A stretch of 64,000 nt of DNA from Mytilus trossulus (GCF_036588685.1 NC_086375.1:39330566-39394565); one strand, 5' to 3'; positions 45,997-57,899 are shown, counted from the stretch's first letter. Made by a program: numbers and translations. Notes: a model not told the origin generated them from the letters alone.

Positions 45997-47502
45997 GGTC
46001 TAACTTTCATAGGCATTCTTTGTATTGTTCAAGTCTTTGCGCTACCATTACCTATAACGACAGAAAGATCGTACAAGAGAATTGTTTTAAATGATACAGA
46101 TGACGGCAATGGCAAACAGATGCTGGAAGAGCGATCCGATGAATGTCATTTGATGTTAAGTACAGAGGATACCATAAAAGCAAAACAAACATTTCAACAA
46201 GGTATATTAACGGATGACAATGTTTTCGCATTTTATATTTATCTATCAAAGCCGAAAAACATAACGAAAGGGACATTAGGAAAATATATAGCCAACGATG
46301 AAGATGGGAATAAATGGAATGGTCTTCAAGAATGGTTTTGGGTTAAGGAAGATATGAGGTATTACACTCTCAATCTCCCAATTGATTTAGATGCTTTAAC
46401 ATTTAAGATATCGAAATACGGTACGAAAAATATAGATATTGGGTGGACACTTTCAACGAACTGTCAAAAAGACAATAAAATCGAATATAAGAATGAAACC
46501 GAATTGATTCTTAACTATATCTGGACGAACGTCATTGGTAATCAGACTGATTCATATATCTGTCATCGCAATTTTAAAAACGACATTGATTACCTGGAAT
46601 TAATTTGGTTGGTAACTTCAATATGGGTTGGGTATAATTTTGACTGTTATGAAGTAAATTCATTAAAAGAAGGAATAAAGGAGAGTGTATTGATATCTAA
46701 AAATGATTTAACAAAACTATTAGCGTTTGCTGTTTGTGTCCTCGGTTTTATGCATCCATTTATATGGTACATTTTTGAGTCTATACAAATTCAGAAAGAA
46801 CGTGACATATTTACATATTACAAAGATGTTATTGATTCTGAAAAACCTTATGGAATAGTAAGATGCATGAGAAAGTGTTTATATCCAGGCAAGCGTAAGA
46901 CAGAGACAGAAAACACTGTGTTAGAATCAGAAACCCCAGCAACAGGTGACATGATTGAGTATGTTCCCATTTTTAGATTCTTTATTGTCATCACATTCAT
47001 TATTTTTTCAATGAATTTGTATAAACTGAATGATATGAAACATGAAATGTTCAAACACAATGGGTACTCAGAATTCCCCAAGGTTTATCGCTTTGGAATT
47101 CCGTTATACAATACCAGACAATTTCATCTAGTGGTAATATATGTTTATATTATATTATCAGCTATTGTATATTGCATATCAAACTCGTGGGTATATACAC
47201 TCTACAATGACTCGGATGACTTTATCATTTGTATACCGTATGATATATTTAACGGAAAATATGTTATCCCTATGAAAACCTTTACCAAGTTAACGTGTAG
47301 TAAAAAAGAAAAAAAGGATCCATATTCGTTTCGAGCAAGTCAAAAACTAATTTTCCGATTTACAATGATATTTAATATACGATTTTGGCGTTTTATTGTC
47401 ACGTACTCGATGTGTAGTTTGTCTCTTTGCTGTTTCAAAAAAGATAATTGGTACAAATGTTTATTCTTTACCTTAATAAAATATTTGTTGGACCGTTACT
47501 GA
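45997..47502 (+). CDS. Membrane protein, part 1 (signal peptide, ectodomain, first TM segments)
   Basis: The ATG at 46120 is internal; the exon starts at 45997. Likely membrane segments: LLAFAVCVLGFMHPFIWYIF, FRFFIVITFIIFSMNLY, FHLVVIYVYIILSAIVYCIS and one near IVTYSMCSLSLCCF. Several N-glycosylation sequons (NIT, NET, NQT) fit an extracellular N-terminus. Confidence 0.7.
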   Translation, partial: GLTFIGILCIVQVFALPLPITTERSYKRIVLNDTDDGNGKQMLEERSDECHLMLSTEDTIKAKQTFQQGILTDDNVFAFYIYLSKPKNITKGTLGKYIANDEDGNKWNGLQEWFWVKEDMRYYTLNLPIDLDALTFKISKYGTKNIDIGWTLSTNCQKDNKIEYKNETELILNYIWTNVIGNQTDSYICHRNFKNDIDYLELIWLVTSIWVGYNFDCYEVNSLKEGIKESVLISKNDLTKLLAFAVCVLGFMHPFIWYIFESIQIQKERDIFTYYKDVIDSEKPYGIVRCMRKCLYPGKRKTETENTVLESETPATGDMIEYVPIFRFFIVITFIIFSMNLYKLNDMKHEMFKHNGYSEFPKVYRFGIPLYNTRQFHLVVIYVYIILSAIVYCISNSWVYTLYNDSDDFIICIPYDIFNGKYVIPMKTFTKLTCSKKEKKDPYSFRASQKLIFRFTMIFNIRFWRFIVTYSMCSLSLCCFKKDNWYKCLFFTLIKYLLDRY

Positions 47503-48512
47503 TTGCCATAAATCTTCTGATAAACGGAGTTTTTTGTTCACTACCGGCATTATGGTTTATACTTTTCATACCTCTGCAAATGGCAGGTTACGGTAGTACT
47601 AAATCAAGCACGAATTCCACGGACAAGTGTAGCTTATTCACACGTTTTTCATATTTTGTCCAATTATTGTTATACATTTTGTATTTATTCACACTGAGAC
47701 AGCAAGCCGCATTTTTTATTTTCATTATCAGATGTTGTTTTTACACTATAATTGTTGGGTTTACTGGAACGGACAGGGTATGGCGCATCTACATAACAGT
47801 TGTAGCCTCTTTTACCTATTTTATGTCGTATATGAATGGTTTTGTTAATTCGTATAAAGTGCTTTTGAAAACAGTTTTTAAGATTTCTAAAAGAGGCGAA
47901 CTAGATGAAAGAAAGTTCAATCATATAATTGATAATTGTTATTCTGTTCAAAAGAGATTATTTTTCTTGGTTGTGAAGACAACATTAACAATTGTGTTTC
48001 TTTCGGTTACATTTCTGATATTACGCGAGACTGGTAAATTTGATAATTCCAAGTATCTGAACAATTTCGTTTCTTACTTGATGGTTTTGATATCCCCCAA
48101 ATTAGTATCTATATTTTCACAAACAAGTCCAGGGGAAGACGTAAAAAAACAAGAAAGCAACATATCGGAATTGCTTGATGAGGAACAAGAAACACAAAAT
48201 CAGAAACAAGAAAACGAAAAAGATTATTGCTGGCAAACTTTCAAATACCCCTTTAAATACTTGGATAAAAGTGAAAAGTTTGCCAAGTGTTTACAATATG
48301 TCAGCTGCGAGTGTTGCTCCAAATTTTGTCAAGTAGTGAATGCTGTGATATGTCAGTTTCATTTATCCACTGACGATAGGGAAATCCTGACACTTGATGA
48401 TACAATTTTTACATTTGAGGCAGGTTCTACATTTTTACCATGTTGTAAACCTTGTAAAAACATCGCAGACGATCCTGTTCACCTTATTAACGATATTGAA
48501 GACTCTTTATAA
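45997..48512 (+). CDS. Uncharacterised multi-pass membrane protein, interrupted by a frameshift
   Basis: One large exon after the acceptor ttgttatag. The first 41 codons (45997-46119) read GLTFIGILCIVQVFALPLP…, a signal-peptide core, so the start Met is in an unseen upstream exon. Frame 1 continues to a TGA at 47500-47502. The next frame is open from 47448 to TAA at 48510-48512. Hydrophobicity and sense run on smoothly if the frame changes near the AAAATATTT at about 47475-47490. The joined protein would be about 835 residues: a ~200-residue extracellular region (WNGLQEWFWVKEDMRYYTL) then about ten membrane segments and a Cys-rich cytoplasmic tail (CECCSKFC, LPCCKPCK). No family recognised; channel or transporter-like topology is inference. 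AATAAA at 48774 and 48782. Pseudogene, allele or sequence error cannot be told apart here. Confidence 0.7.
47448..48512 (+). CDS. Membrane protein, part 2 (later TM segments and cytoplasmic tail)
   Basis: Open in a different frame from part 1, with 55 bp overlap. The apparent start at 47448 is probably meaningless; homologous sequence likely begins at KIFVGPLLIAINLLINGVF. About six hydrophobic segments (for example FVQLLLYILYLF, FFIFIIRCCFYTIIVGF, LTIVFLSVTFLIL), an acidic Q/E-rich linker (EEQETQNQKQENEKD) and a Cys-rich tail. Confidence 0.65.
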   Translation: MVQMFILYLNKIFVGPLLIAINLLINGVFCSLPALWFILFIPLQMAGYGSTKSSTNSTDKCSLFTRFSYFVQLLLYILYLFTLRQQAAFFIFIIRCCFYTIIVGFTGTDRVWRIYITVVASFTYFMSYMNGFVNSYKVLLKTVFKISKRGELDERKFNHIIDNCYSVQKRLFFLVVKTTLTIVFLSVTFLILRETGKFDNSKYLNNFVSYLMVLISPKLVSIFSQTSPGEDVKKQESNISELLDEEQETQNQKQENEKDYCWQTFKYPFKYLDKSEKFAKCLQYVSCECCSKFCQVVNAVICQFHLSTDDREILTLDDTIFTFEAGSTFLPCCKPCKNIADDPVHLINDIEDSL

Positions 48513-48773
48513 TTGGAATACAGATTACGGAACTCTTCTAACGATAACACAACACAGACAAACAAAACATTTAGAATTTAATGGTAGTTATAAAATATAA
48601 AGAATTAATGTTATTTAAATGAATCATACACTTTATCATGATAATACTTCTTTGGTCAGTAATGAATAATGAAAGACAAGAACTTTCTTTTCTGCACCTT
48701 TTTTTTAAACAAAATAAGATTGTGATGTGTATTATTGTTTCTAACAACCTTCAAAAATAGCTCTTAAATTCTT

Positions 48774-48787
48774 AATAAAATAATAAA
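48774..48787 (+). terminator. Polyadenylation signals of the membrane-protein gene
   Basis: Two AATAAA hexamers, about 260 bp after the stop codon. Confidence 0.5.
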
Positions 48788-49599
48788 ACAGATTTGATAA
48801 TGGCCACAAGACCCCGAATGATGCAACGCATAAACTAAATAATAAATGTAGAACAGCCATATCATGAAAAATTTAAATTGTACTAGCTTATCATCAGTTG
48901 CAAAATTCTGTATTGAAATTTTAATTGCTTTAACCAGATAACGATCTCATACGTAATAAGAGAAAAAAGAAAGGTGTATATAAAATTCAGGCAACGTGAA
49001 CGTTTCCTTGGCAGAAATATAATACAACCAAAAAGAATGATAGATTCAAACCAAAGGCGTTAGTATACTTCCTAATGAAGTACTTATACATCGTAACAAC
49101 GACTGCAGTAAATAACGACCATTATTCACATACACGCAGTTACCTACTCGATAAAACTATTTTTTTTCCTTTTTAGATAAAATATGTTAATACGCAATCC
49201 ATATAAATTTTAACTCAAATGTATTTACAATTTGTTATTGTAACCAATGAATTTGCACATATGTATATTCATTATTGTTTTATTCATTAATTTGTTATTA
49301 TTTGTTTGATAATTGAATTGTTATTTTTGTATTTGGATGATGAAATTAAATATGTTCCTATATTTGTACATTAGAATATTTATAATCAACATTTATATTT
49401 TGCTGATGCATAAAATATGTGTATACTTGTTGACATAATATTTTTTTCATTTATATAAATGTATATTGTTTTCCTTTTACTCAACTATACTACGTAAAAG
49501 ACAGAAACGTTACATGCTTTCAAGATCATTCTAAATTTCAATTTTTTATATCACAAAATTAATAACAATTAGTTAATGGAATAGTAAAAAATAAAAACA
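48788..49599. other. AT-rich intergenic sequence
   Basis: Nothing recognised: no exon-like ORF, no repeat that I can match elsewhere in the window. Confidence 0.5.
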
Positions 49600-49990
49600 C
49601 AAAAATACTAAACTCCGAGGAAAATTCTAAAAAGAAAAATCAAAAATCAAAAGGCAAAATCAAAAGTCCAAACACATCAAGCGAATGGATAACAACTGTC
49701 ATATTTCTGACTTGGTACAGGCATTTTCTAATTTAGAAAATGGTGGATTGAACCTGGTTTCATATCTAGCTAAGCCTCTCACTTGTATGACAGTCGCATC
49801 AAATTCCATTACATTGTCAACGATGCATGAACAAAATAAACATACTCAAATAGTAAAAATGTCAGAAATAGGGGTACAGCAGTCAATATTGTGTTATCAT
49901 CTTAATATCACTATAAAAACAACAAATGTAACGAAGAAGCAAAAAAAGGCATACATCAAATTTAACATACTCATTTTGCTTTTCTTATAC
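49600..49990 (-). repeat. Interspersed repeat (inverse of 32740-33095)
   Basis: 'aaaatcaaaagtccaaacac', 'aagcgaatggataacaactg', 'gacttggtacaggcatttt' and 'cttgtatgacagtcgcatc' are the reverse complement of that family. The 107-residue plus-strand ORF is antisense to it and is not a gene. Confidence 0.75.
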
Positions 49991-50184
49991 GACTTAATAT
50001 CTATGTAAAGTCTACCCGTAAACGATAGAAGGTGTTCAGTACTGGTGTAAAATTGCGCGTTTTAAATTCTCACAGGTACACATAAAAATAATTTTAAGTA
50101 AGCTAACATAATTTTGAAGAGAACAATAACAAGTTGTCTCTTTTGAAAACAATATTGCACAATTTTAACAGGACGGGTACAGAA

Positions 50185-51275
50185 TTCAGTTTAATATGTC
50201 AAAACCTTGTATGACCACCTCCCATATTTATGGCCGCCTGTCTGACACCCCCGTTGCATGGAATCAATAAGACGTCGAATAATGTTTTAAGGGATGTTGT
50301 TCTAATCCCTGAAAAGTGCTGCTTGGAGCTTGGCGAGCGTTTCCGGTGGATTTTTGCCAATTCTGATACGCCGTCCAAGTTTGTTCCAAAGATGTCCATT
50401 TGACGAAAAACATGGAGACATTACTGGCCAAGGCAAAACACGAGTATGGTCATTCTTCAAAAGGGTCATCAAAATGTATGCCACGTGACAACGGGCGTTT
50501 TCCTGCTGGAAAACGTGGTTCAAACGATGTTTTCGGAGAAACGGGAGAACAACTGGAGCAAGAATATCGTCCCTATACCTTTTTGATTTAGGTTCTCAAC
50601 GATGATTTTGAGTTCGGTGCGTTCCTGTGAGGTTATTTCACCCCATATCGTGATTCCGCCACCACCAAACCGATCTGTTTCCTGCCCGCATGCATTAGAA
50701 ATTCGTTCATTGCGCCTCCGGGAGACACTGGCTAAGCCGTCGCTTAATTTCAAGTTGAATTTAGATTCATTGGTAAACAGAACCTGACTCCATGTTTGCC
50801 TATTCAATCGAATCCGTACCCGAGTCTATTAAAGTCGAACCATCCTGTATAAGTTTCTCCAATGGACGACGAGCTTTTTAACAAGCTTGATACAATCGGT
50901 TACGAACTGTTCCAGCAGATTTTCGGTTGTTATGTCTTCTGTGGGTTTGTCATGCAGCTTGTTACGCGCTTACAAATCGATTCTGGAGATGATAATGCGG
51001 ATATGCTTGTCTTGACTTAACGTCGGTTTAGGTGGCCTGCAACTACGGGGGCCATCATTTGTTGTGCCAGTACATGTATCTCTAAGACGAGTCTCAATTG
51101 CAATAGTCATTCTAGAGACATTAAAATGATTAGCAACTCTGCACTTGAGCCATTCCTGCTGCCAACGTCTCAATAGGTCGCTTTCTCTCATTTTGACGTA
51201 GACGGGGCATTGACTAACGTATACCTTTTTAATTTTTTTAATGTGAACTTTTGTAAACAAACGTGTTCGACACAA
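50185..51275 (-). pseudogene. Tc1-like transposase, degenerate
   Basis: Read on the minus strand, in order: an HTH (HFNVSRMTI), GPRSCRP, SQDKHIRI, TVRNRLY-type segment, LFTNESKFNL, RFGGGGITIWGEI, FQQENARCHVA, LPWPVMSPC, HLWNKLGRRIRIG, NPPETLAKLQAA and GGHTR at the C-terminus. These match the Tc1 transposase layout (about 340 residues). It is broken into several frames. The catalytic residues are altered: the first Asp (TDES) is Asn, the second (QDNA) is Glu, and the third motif (PIEHLW) reads SNGHLW. Terminal repeats were not identified. An inactive fossil. Confidence 0.88.
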
Positions 51276-52734
51276 TTATTGACTCAAAGGACAACTCGAT
51301 TCTATCTCTATACAGGTAATTTTTTGAAAAAAATTGTTATTTGATTTAAATCAGAAAATGACGTAACGTCATTTCCGATATTTTTATAAATGAGTAAATT
51401 TAATAAATAAATCAATCGGGTTTATAGTTGTTATCATGAACATATTTTAAATTAATAAATGTGATATTTTCAAATTAAAAACCAATGTAACGTTTCTTTT
51501 TTTTGCCTAGTATATAATATATAACGCAACATCTAAATGTATCTTTTTTCAAAAAAGCTATTAAGGACTATACTTTGGAGAAGAGATGCAAAATAATACT
51601 TAAAGATATGTTGTAAACAATCTGTCAATACCATGGCATAGGATGAAAAACGACAAAAAACAACCCACAAAATAGAACAACTAGAGACTAAGTACAACGA
51701 ACACCACTAAACTGCCATTATCTAAGGTGCTTTAGAAGTGTACGCAGATTCTTCTTCCCATTTGGCAGCGTATTGTTGAACTTGTAAGTTCAAATCCGGT
51801 CATAAATTAAATGTGGTCGGTCACATTCGAGAAATGAAGACGGAATTGTCTCACAACAATCGGAACAAATCCGTCACCTGTGAAACAGATATTCATTAAG
51901 TGTCAAACAATTGTCGTCAGGATGATGCATTACCCTCATTTCATAATAACCTTTCATAATTTTCACAGTGTTGGTTTTGTTAAAACCTGTTCAAAAGGTT
52001 CAGATAATGCAATTGATATACCTGATTAAGTCTAGATAACATAACTACCATGTGTACGGATAAGACGATATATATGTTTTCTTAAAAGTTGACACAACAC
52101 TTCTGTCGTCTTAAAATGCGAGTGTGACTGTTACTGTTCAAGTGTTTGCGTCACACACACAGTAAAGCTGTAATTTCACAATGTAATGGACAGAAAGGAT
52201 ATCGAACTTACATCCAACGAATGAGTAACGTACCGCATATAACAGACACCTTACTTATGTGTTCGGGGTAAAACGAGTGAACAAGATAAGCGAAAAATTA
52301 AAGACGGCAATAATAAAAAATGTAAATCATATACAGGTGCCATAAATAAATTTAAAACGTTTTCGTGAAATTATTTCTCAAAATACCGCTCTAGGATAGT
52401 GGCGGAAAAGTTAAAGTAAAAATATGTCGGATCAATCTTGAATAATAAACATTCATAATATTAATTAATCTGACATACCAATAATTAGCATTTTTGATGC
52501 GATTAGTTATACTTCCGTTTATAGATATAGGAAGATGTGGTATGAGTGCCGATGAGACAACTCCCCATCCAATTATGTCCGTTTCACATCCACTTTATCT
52601 GTTCTACTTCCAATAGAAGTACGTTGGTAATTAAGTGTAAACAGACCTCCAACAGATGTATAATTGACAAGTTACGGAAACAAACAAAAATAGAGCTTGA
52701 TAAATGATACAAATAATGTAGAATTGTTTGTGTA

Positions 52735-52980
52735 AGTCTTCATTTCGCCTCCAACTTTCCAAACTGCAAAAGATGTCCACATATGTTCATTGCACATTGT
52801 CATTCCAGTTGATGTGTGAGTTGGACTCGTTCTTATTAATGTGACATCGCCTTGGGTCATATCAACAACGGCTTTAATGGAAGATCTCATAAAGTCGCAC
52901 AACCTGCAGCTTCTAGCAAAACCACGCGGATGGATACTTTTACATTCACAAATTATTAAGACACTAAGTACAAATCTCAT
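52735..52980 (-). pseudogene. C1q-domain gene fragment (3' half only)
   Basis: The second half of a C1q domain: DMTQGDVTLIRTSPTHT…MWTSFAVWKVGGEM aligns with ELSQGDVTFVRTSPTYT…MWTSFAGWRIGDRM of the intact gene at 55083. The first half (the FDVINTN and FSGVFTAP strands) is absent, the stop codon position is lost and no start exon is seen. Most likely a truncated duplicate of the neighbouring gene 2.1 kb away. Confidence 0.7.
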
Positions 52981-53269
52981 AGTACTTGCAGTTACTGACT
53001 GCTATTTCAAAGGCAATAACAATAAAAGTTAAAATCATGCATCTAAAACAAAACAAAAATAAGCAGTACGATACCAAAAACGATACGATTTAATTGAAAA
53101 ACATATCAAACAGTCAGCGAAATACATCACCTTGAATAATGCCAAAATACAGTTATCAACAGTTTGTAGAGCAATGATTGTGTACATAATATAAAAAAAT
53201 TGCTCAATTTTAATTTACTGACTAATTACAAAATTAATATTAATACTTTTTAACTTTTTGACACAATCC

Positions 53270-53740
53270 ACGTTTCTATTTTTATGCCTTACCTACGATA
53301 GTAGAGGAGCATTATGTTTTCTGGTCTGTGGCTCCGTTTGTTCGTCCGTCCGTCTGTGCGTCCGTCCGTTCAGGTTAAAGTTTTTGGTCAAGGTAGTGTT
53401 TGATGAAGCTGAAGTCCAATCGACTTGAAACTTAATACACTTGTTGTTTATGATATGATCTTTCTAATTTTATAGCTAAATTAGACTTATGACCCCAATT
53501 TCACGGTCCACTGAACATAAAAAATGAAAGTGGGAATTTCAGGTTAAAGTTTTTGGTCAAGGTAGTTTTTGATAAAATTAAAGTCCAATCAACTTGAAAC
53601 TTAGTACATATGTTCCCTATAGTATAATCTTTCTATTTTAATGCCAAAATAGATTAATATCCAACTTCACGGTCCATCGAACATGAAAAAGGATAGTGCG
53701 AGTGGGACATCCGTGTACTTTGGACACATTCTTGTTGATT
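53270..53740 (+). repeat. Interspersed repeat ('ctacgatagtagaggagcat')
   Basis: 'ttatgccttacctacgatag', 'gtccgtccgtctgtgcgtcc', two tandem copies of the 'caggttaaagtttttggtc' block (53372 and 53542) and the end 'cgtgtactttggacacattc'. Copies at 59517-59755 (inverted) and 60775-61195/61969-62015. Confidence 0.85.
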
Positions 53741-53964
53741 CTATTTTAACTCCTTGCAATTAGATAAGTTACTGCTGGACGTCAGAGCAAAAGCTATCGG
53801 CCTTCAAAAATAAAACTAAAGCGAAACATTTATCCTGAAGCGAGATATTACTCTATATGTAAATCATGTTCTTGATAATGATAACATGGATGTATCATCT
53901 ATGCATTTGAAAAGAGCCAAATAGTGGAAACCTCAACCTAAATTTTCTTGCATGAAAAACATAT

Positions 53965-54240
53965 GTGACTTCCCGAATTGAACTATTTACCGGCTTTGTT
54001 ATCACATGAGCAACACAACGGGTGTCACATGTGGAGCAGGTCTTCCAACCCTCCGAAGCACCTGAGATCACCCCTAGTTTTTGGTGGAGTTCGTGTTGCT
54101 TACTCGTTAGTTTTTCTATATTCTGTCATGTGTACCATTGTTTGTCTGATTTTTTAGCCATGGCGTTGTCAGTTTATTTTCGATTTATGAATTTGACTGT
54201 CCCTCTGGTATCTTTTGTCCCTTTTTTACAATTAAAAGTC
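53965..54240 (+). repeat. Retroelement 3' tail
   Basis: 'gagcaacacaacgggtgtca', 'cacctgagatcacccctag' and 'gccatggcgttgtcagttta' match the copies at 35280 and 41170. The 126-residue ORF over it is not a gene. Confidence 0.75.
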
Positions 54241-55068
54241 AGTTCCAATTTCTGTTTAGTAAAAACGTTAATTCCTTTGATTGAAAATGATGCAATGAAT
54301 AATCATCAATATATTTTTCTGGTCTCTTTTTGCTATTTAGCTATAGTTTTGTATTCCCTTTGTTTACTAATAATAGGTGTTGTAGTGATACTTCACTCAT
54401 AACTAACGATTAAACTCATAAAGGAACCCCCTCCCCCCATTAAGCATTATGTATCTTTTTATTGTTTTAATACTTAACACTTGGTTATTTTTATAGCGAA
54501 TACACAGCCTTTCCCCTTGTACTCTAATATTTCATCATTTTGTGATTGACACATAGATATTTGTTGCATGAAGTGCTAGCAATGATTTCCTTAGGAAAAG
54601 TTTATTTATCAAAACAATTGATAGAACAAATATGAATATTGATCAATTCAAGTACACTTTCTACGTCGCAATCACGTTTGTGACTCAGGGCGAGTTTGTT
54701 TTGGATTGTTAAGGTTGTTTAGGATTTCTTGTAAAATACAAAGGATAGCACATAGTTTACTAACAGATGAATAATCTATGTTTAAAATGTTATAGCAAAA
54801 TTCTCTATATATTAAAATCTGTGAATTTTCTATAAAATTCCTGACTCTATTCGACATATCATCGCCCATTCTATTTAATGCAATAATACAATAAATTTTA
54901 ACCGAGTTTCCCCTTGGTATGTGTACAATATGGCACATCTCTTATATTCATTATCTTTACTGTTTTGATATTGTTTCATTCTGAAAATTTCCCTTAAAAA
55001 CAAATGGTCATCAACCTTTTAATGTAATGGGCAGTGGGAAAAAACAAAATGAATGATGAAATTTACAA

Positions 55069-55074
55069 TTTATT
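55069..55074 (-). terminator. Polyadenylation signal of the C1q gene
   Basis: AATAAA on the minus strand, 8 bp beyond the stop codon. Confidence 0.45.
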
Positions 55075-55082
55075 TTGTAACT

Positions 55083-55528
55083 TTACATCCTGTCTCCGAT
55101 CCTCCAACCTGCAAAAGATGTCCACATATTGCCATTGCTTACTATGGTTCCAACTGGTGTGTATGTTGGGCTAGTTCGTACGAATGTGACATCCCCTTGT
55201 GACAATTCAACAACGGATACTGTAGATGATCCTGTATAGTCACAACCACTAGCAGCTTCAGGAAAAACCACGCCTTGTATTTGGTTATTAGAAACAAGTT
55301 CAAATGCACCAAAGCTGCTGCATTCTGGGACGATAGTATATGAAAAAACGTAAATACCGTCAACAGGTGCCGTAAACACTCCTGAGAACTTGTTGTATCC
55401 ATTCCCACTGTTTGTGTTAATTACGTCAAATATAATAGTGTGATGTTTCGCAGGCGTTTCTTTCTTAGACAGACGAGCATGGAAAGCTACAATAGTTACT
55501 CCAGGGTTTGCGCTTAGAAGACGACTTT
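55083..55528 (-). CDS. C1q protein exon 2: C1q domain
   Basis: 446 bp including the TAA. Begins by completing a Glu codon, then SRLLSANPGVTIVAFHARLS. Confidence 0.92.
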
Positions 55529-57070
55529 CTGCAAAGGATCAATATCTCATTAAATATGTAGATAAATGTTATAATTTCTGTTTTCGATATCACACAAAAA
55601 ACACGAAATAATAAATTATTTAAAAAATTACAAAACGATACTATTTTCATTAAAAGAACGATAATCTGCTTAAATATTTATCACACTACAGTCAATTTTA
55701 ATATCCAGCAAAAGATTTTTTTTCTTATTCAAATGCAAGTGCAAATAAACTCACCATAGAAACCAGGATTTGTAGGCCAAATAATCTGTGAAGCTGACGA
55801 GGACTCAAAAGTCCGATCGGTTTATGTATGAAACAATAAAGGCGATGACCAAATTTTTTTTTTAATACGTAATAGTATGCAATAAGTTGATTATTTTCAG
55901 AACATTCGTTTGGCAGCTGTCAACAAGTCTGGAAGTATTCGTCTTAACATTTTAACACAATTAACAGTACTAAATTTAAACCAATTAATTCATTTAAAGT
56001 TAGTGATCTACCATGTATGTTTTGTTTCTGAAATGTTTTAAATAAGATAAGGACGAAGATTCAAATGACCAGGACGCAGCGCATTTAGTAATTTTAGGAA
56101 CTGTATGTGTTGCAATGAGTGTCATAAGTATCATAAGTTTCATGTAAAATATATATATAACTAGATTATGAACAAAATAAGCATATTGCTAAAAATATGG
56201 ATTGATTACAAGCAATGGGTACCCTCCAATAAACATATTGTGGAACAGAGAAAGAGTTTTGCCCTTATGAAATCTGAATAATTAAAATTAATCCTAAGAT
56301 ACATTTCTGTAATGATCATACAGACAATGGAAACGACATGTGGACCATACGTAGACACATATAGTCCTTTATGGTCAAGAAATTATCAGATAACACATAC
56401 TGCTATTTCTAATATATCTCATAGATCATGAATACATCAGTGAAGCCAAGAAGAAACGACATTATATTTAAAAGGATCACATTATCCTATTCCTCTTTAT
56501 GTCAACACGAAAGGTTGTTGTAAAAGCTTTAGTCTATTTCAAAATATTAAACTGCAGTTAGTCTGAAAACTGATTAAGGGACGGACACAATGTAACGGGG
56601 ACAGCTAAAACAATTTAAGATTCCTCTAAACGATAAAGGCAATCTATTTCACTCGAGCACCCATGTTGCGTGTATTTTGCATTCAACCGAATCTTCAATT
56701 TCAACCCGGTATATGTATTGCCTATGTTTCAATATATATGCCATTTATATTATTTTACTTCTTTTCTTATTCTTTAAAAATTGTCATTACCTCTCGTTAA
56801 CTCCTTAACTATATTGTCCTGCTGGTCTGATCTTTGTTGATCTCCACGCCGTTCCAAACTTTTGAGTTGTTCCTTTTGGCCTTCAATAATCTCACCGAGT
56901 TGTGTATTATTTTGTCGGAGAGTTTCTACGTTTTCTTCCAAATGAATTATCCTTGAACTTTGGGATTTCACGATGTTTTCAAGTTCCGATAATCGCGAAG
57001 AGATATCTGACATACCACCCTCCGCCTCAAACACACAGAGCACAAAAAGTACGGATGTATGTATAAACAT
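55083..57070 (-). CDS. Secreted coiled-coil C1q-domain-containing protein
   Basis: Two exons on the minus strand: 57070-56791 (phase 1 end, donor gtaatg) and 55528-55083 (acceptor tttgcag, stop TAA). 241 residues. Residues 1-19 form a signal peptide (MFIHTSVLFVLCVFEAEGG). Residues about 22-92 are a coiled coil rich in E, Q, R and L heptads. Residues about 100-240 are a C1q/TNF-like domain with FDVINTN, YNKFSGVFTAPVDGIYVFSY, the SQGDVTFVRTSP strand and MWTSFAGWRI. There is no collagen region, as is usual in bivalve C1q proteins. Likely an oligomeric secreted lectin-like recognition protein of innate immunity; that role is known for mussel relatives and only inferred here. The start was placed at the first ATG of the exon, 57070. 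An AATAAA follows the stop at 55074-55069. Confidence 0.92.
56791..57070 (-). CDS. C1q protein exon 1: signal peptide and coiled coil
   Basis: 280 bp, 93 codons plus one base. Upstream in-frame sequence has no earlier ATG in the short open stretch. Confidence 0.88.
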
Positions 57071-57085
57071 TTTACTTAATTCCAA

Positions 57086-57899
57086 CGCGTTGCAATTTAT
57101 ATATTCAGTTCACACCAATAAAAATTGCTTATCTGACTTCTGACAAATGAACCGTATAAACTATCAAATCAAATAAAGGCATGTCAGATAAGAAATTAGC
57201 TTGGTCCGAATGACAGTGTATGGAAAGTGCGAATATGGAAATTCATTTCAAATGTGTAGTAGAGATGTTTTTGTTTGGTATCATGTTCCCTTGTTGGCAA
57301 ACTACAGCTCAATTTAAATAATCGAAAAAAATGGATTTTTTGAGGGGTAAAATATAATTGTCCTATTTCGAAATGGATTTATGGCAATGTTTTTATTGTA
57401 GAAAATGTGGTGTAAAGTCATGCACGATAAACATTTATTTCAACACAGAATAAAAATTCTCTTCCCCCATAATAGAAGGTCCCTTGATTTTGAAAATCAA
57501 ATAGTATAATTGTAAATCTTCCGTATGACATTTTTCTGAATGTCATAAGACTCTATGATATCAGTCGGTTACCAATATTTATATTTCTTCATTTTGAATT
57601 ATATATCGACAAAAGGGCTTCTTACATTTACATCTTACATTCTCAGGCATAGATTACCTTAGCTGGATTTGGCAATCACTAGTAAGGAACGAACAGACAT
57701 TATCAATGAAATCATACTGTTTTAAAAAGAAGTTATGATCGAAGTCACAATGTGTTCGTAAACCGTCAATCGTAAAATTGTATAAGGGAGGGGAAAAGAC
57801 CAGTTATAGACCAATGTACAGATTATCAGATTGTTTTTTATTTATAAATATTGCAAAATATCAGATGTTCGACACAATGTGATGCTGTTTTTGTGCTCG
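57086..57899. other. Upstream region of the C1q gene
   Basis: No gene or matched repeat seen. It must contain the promoter of the C1q gene, but I see no certain TATA element. Confidence 0.4.

Noticed and set aside
49685-50008. 107-residue plus-strand ORF
   Set aside because: Antisense to an interspersed repeat seen several times in the window.
51740-51830. Box-B-like GTTCAAATCC suggesting a tRNA or SINE
   Set aside because: No box A at the right distance and no second copy in the window.
54022-54402. 126-residue hydrophobic ORF
   Set aside because: Covers the retroelement 3' tail repeat; hydrophobicity comes from T-rich sequence.
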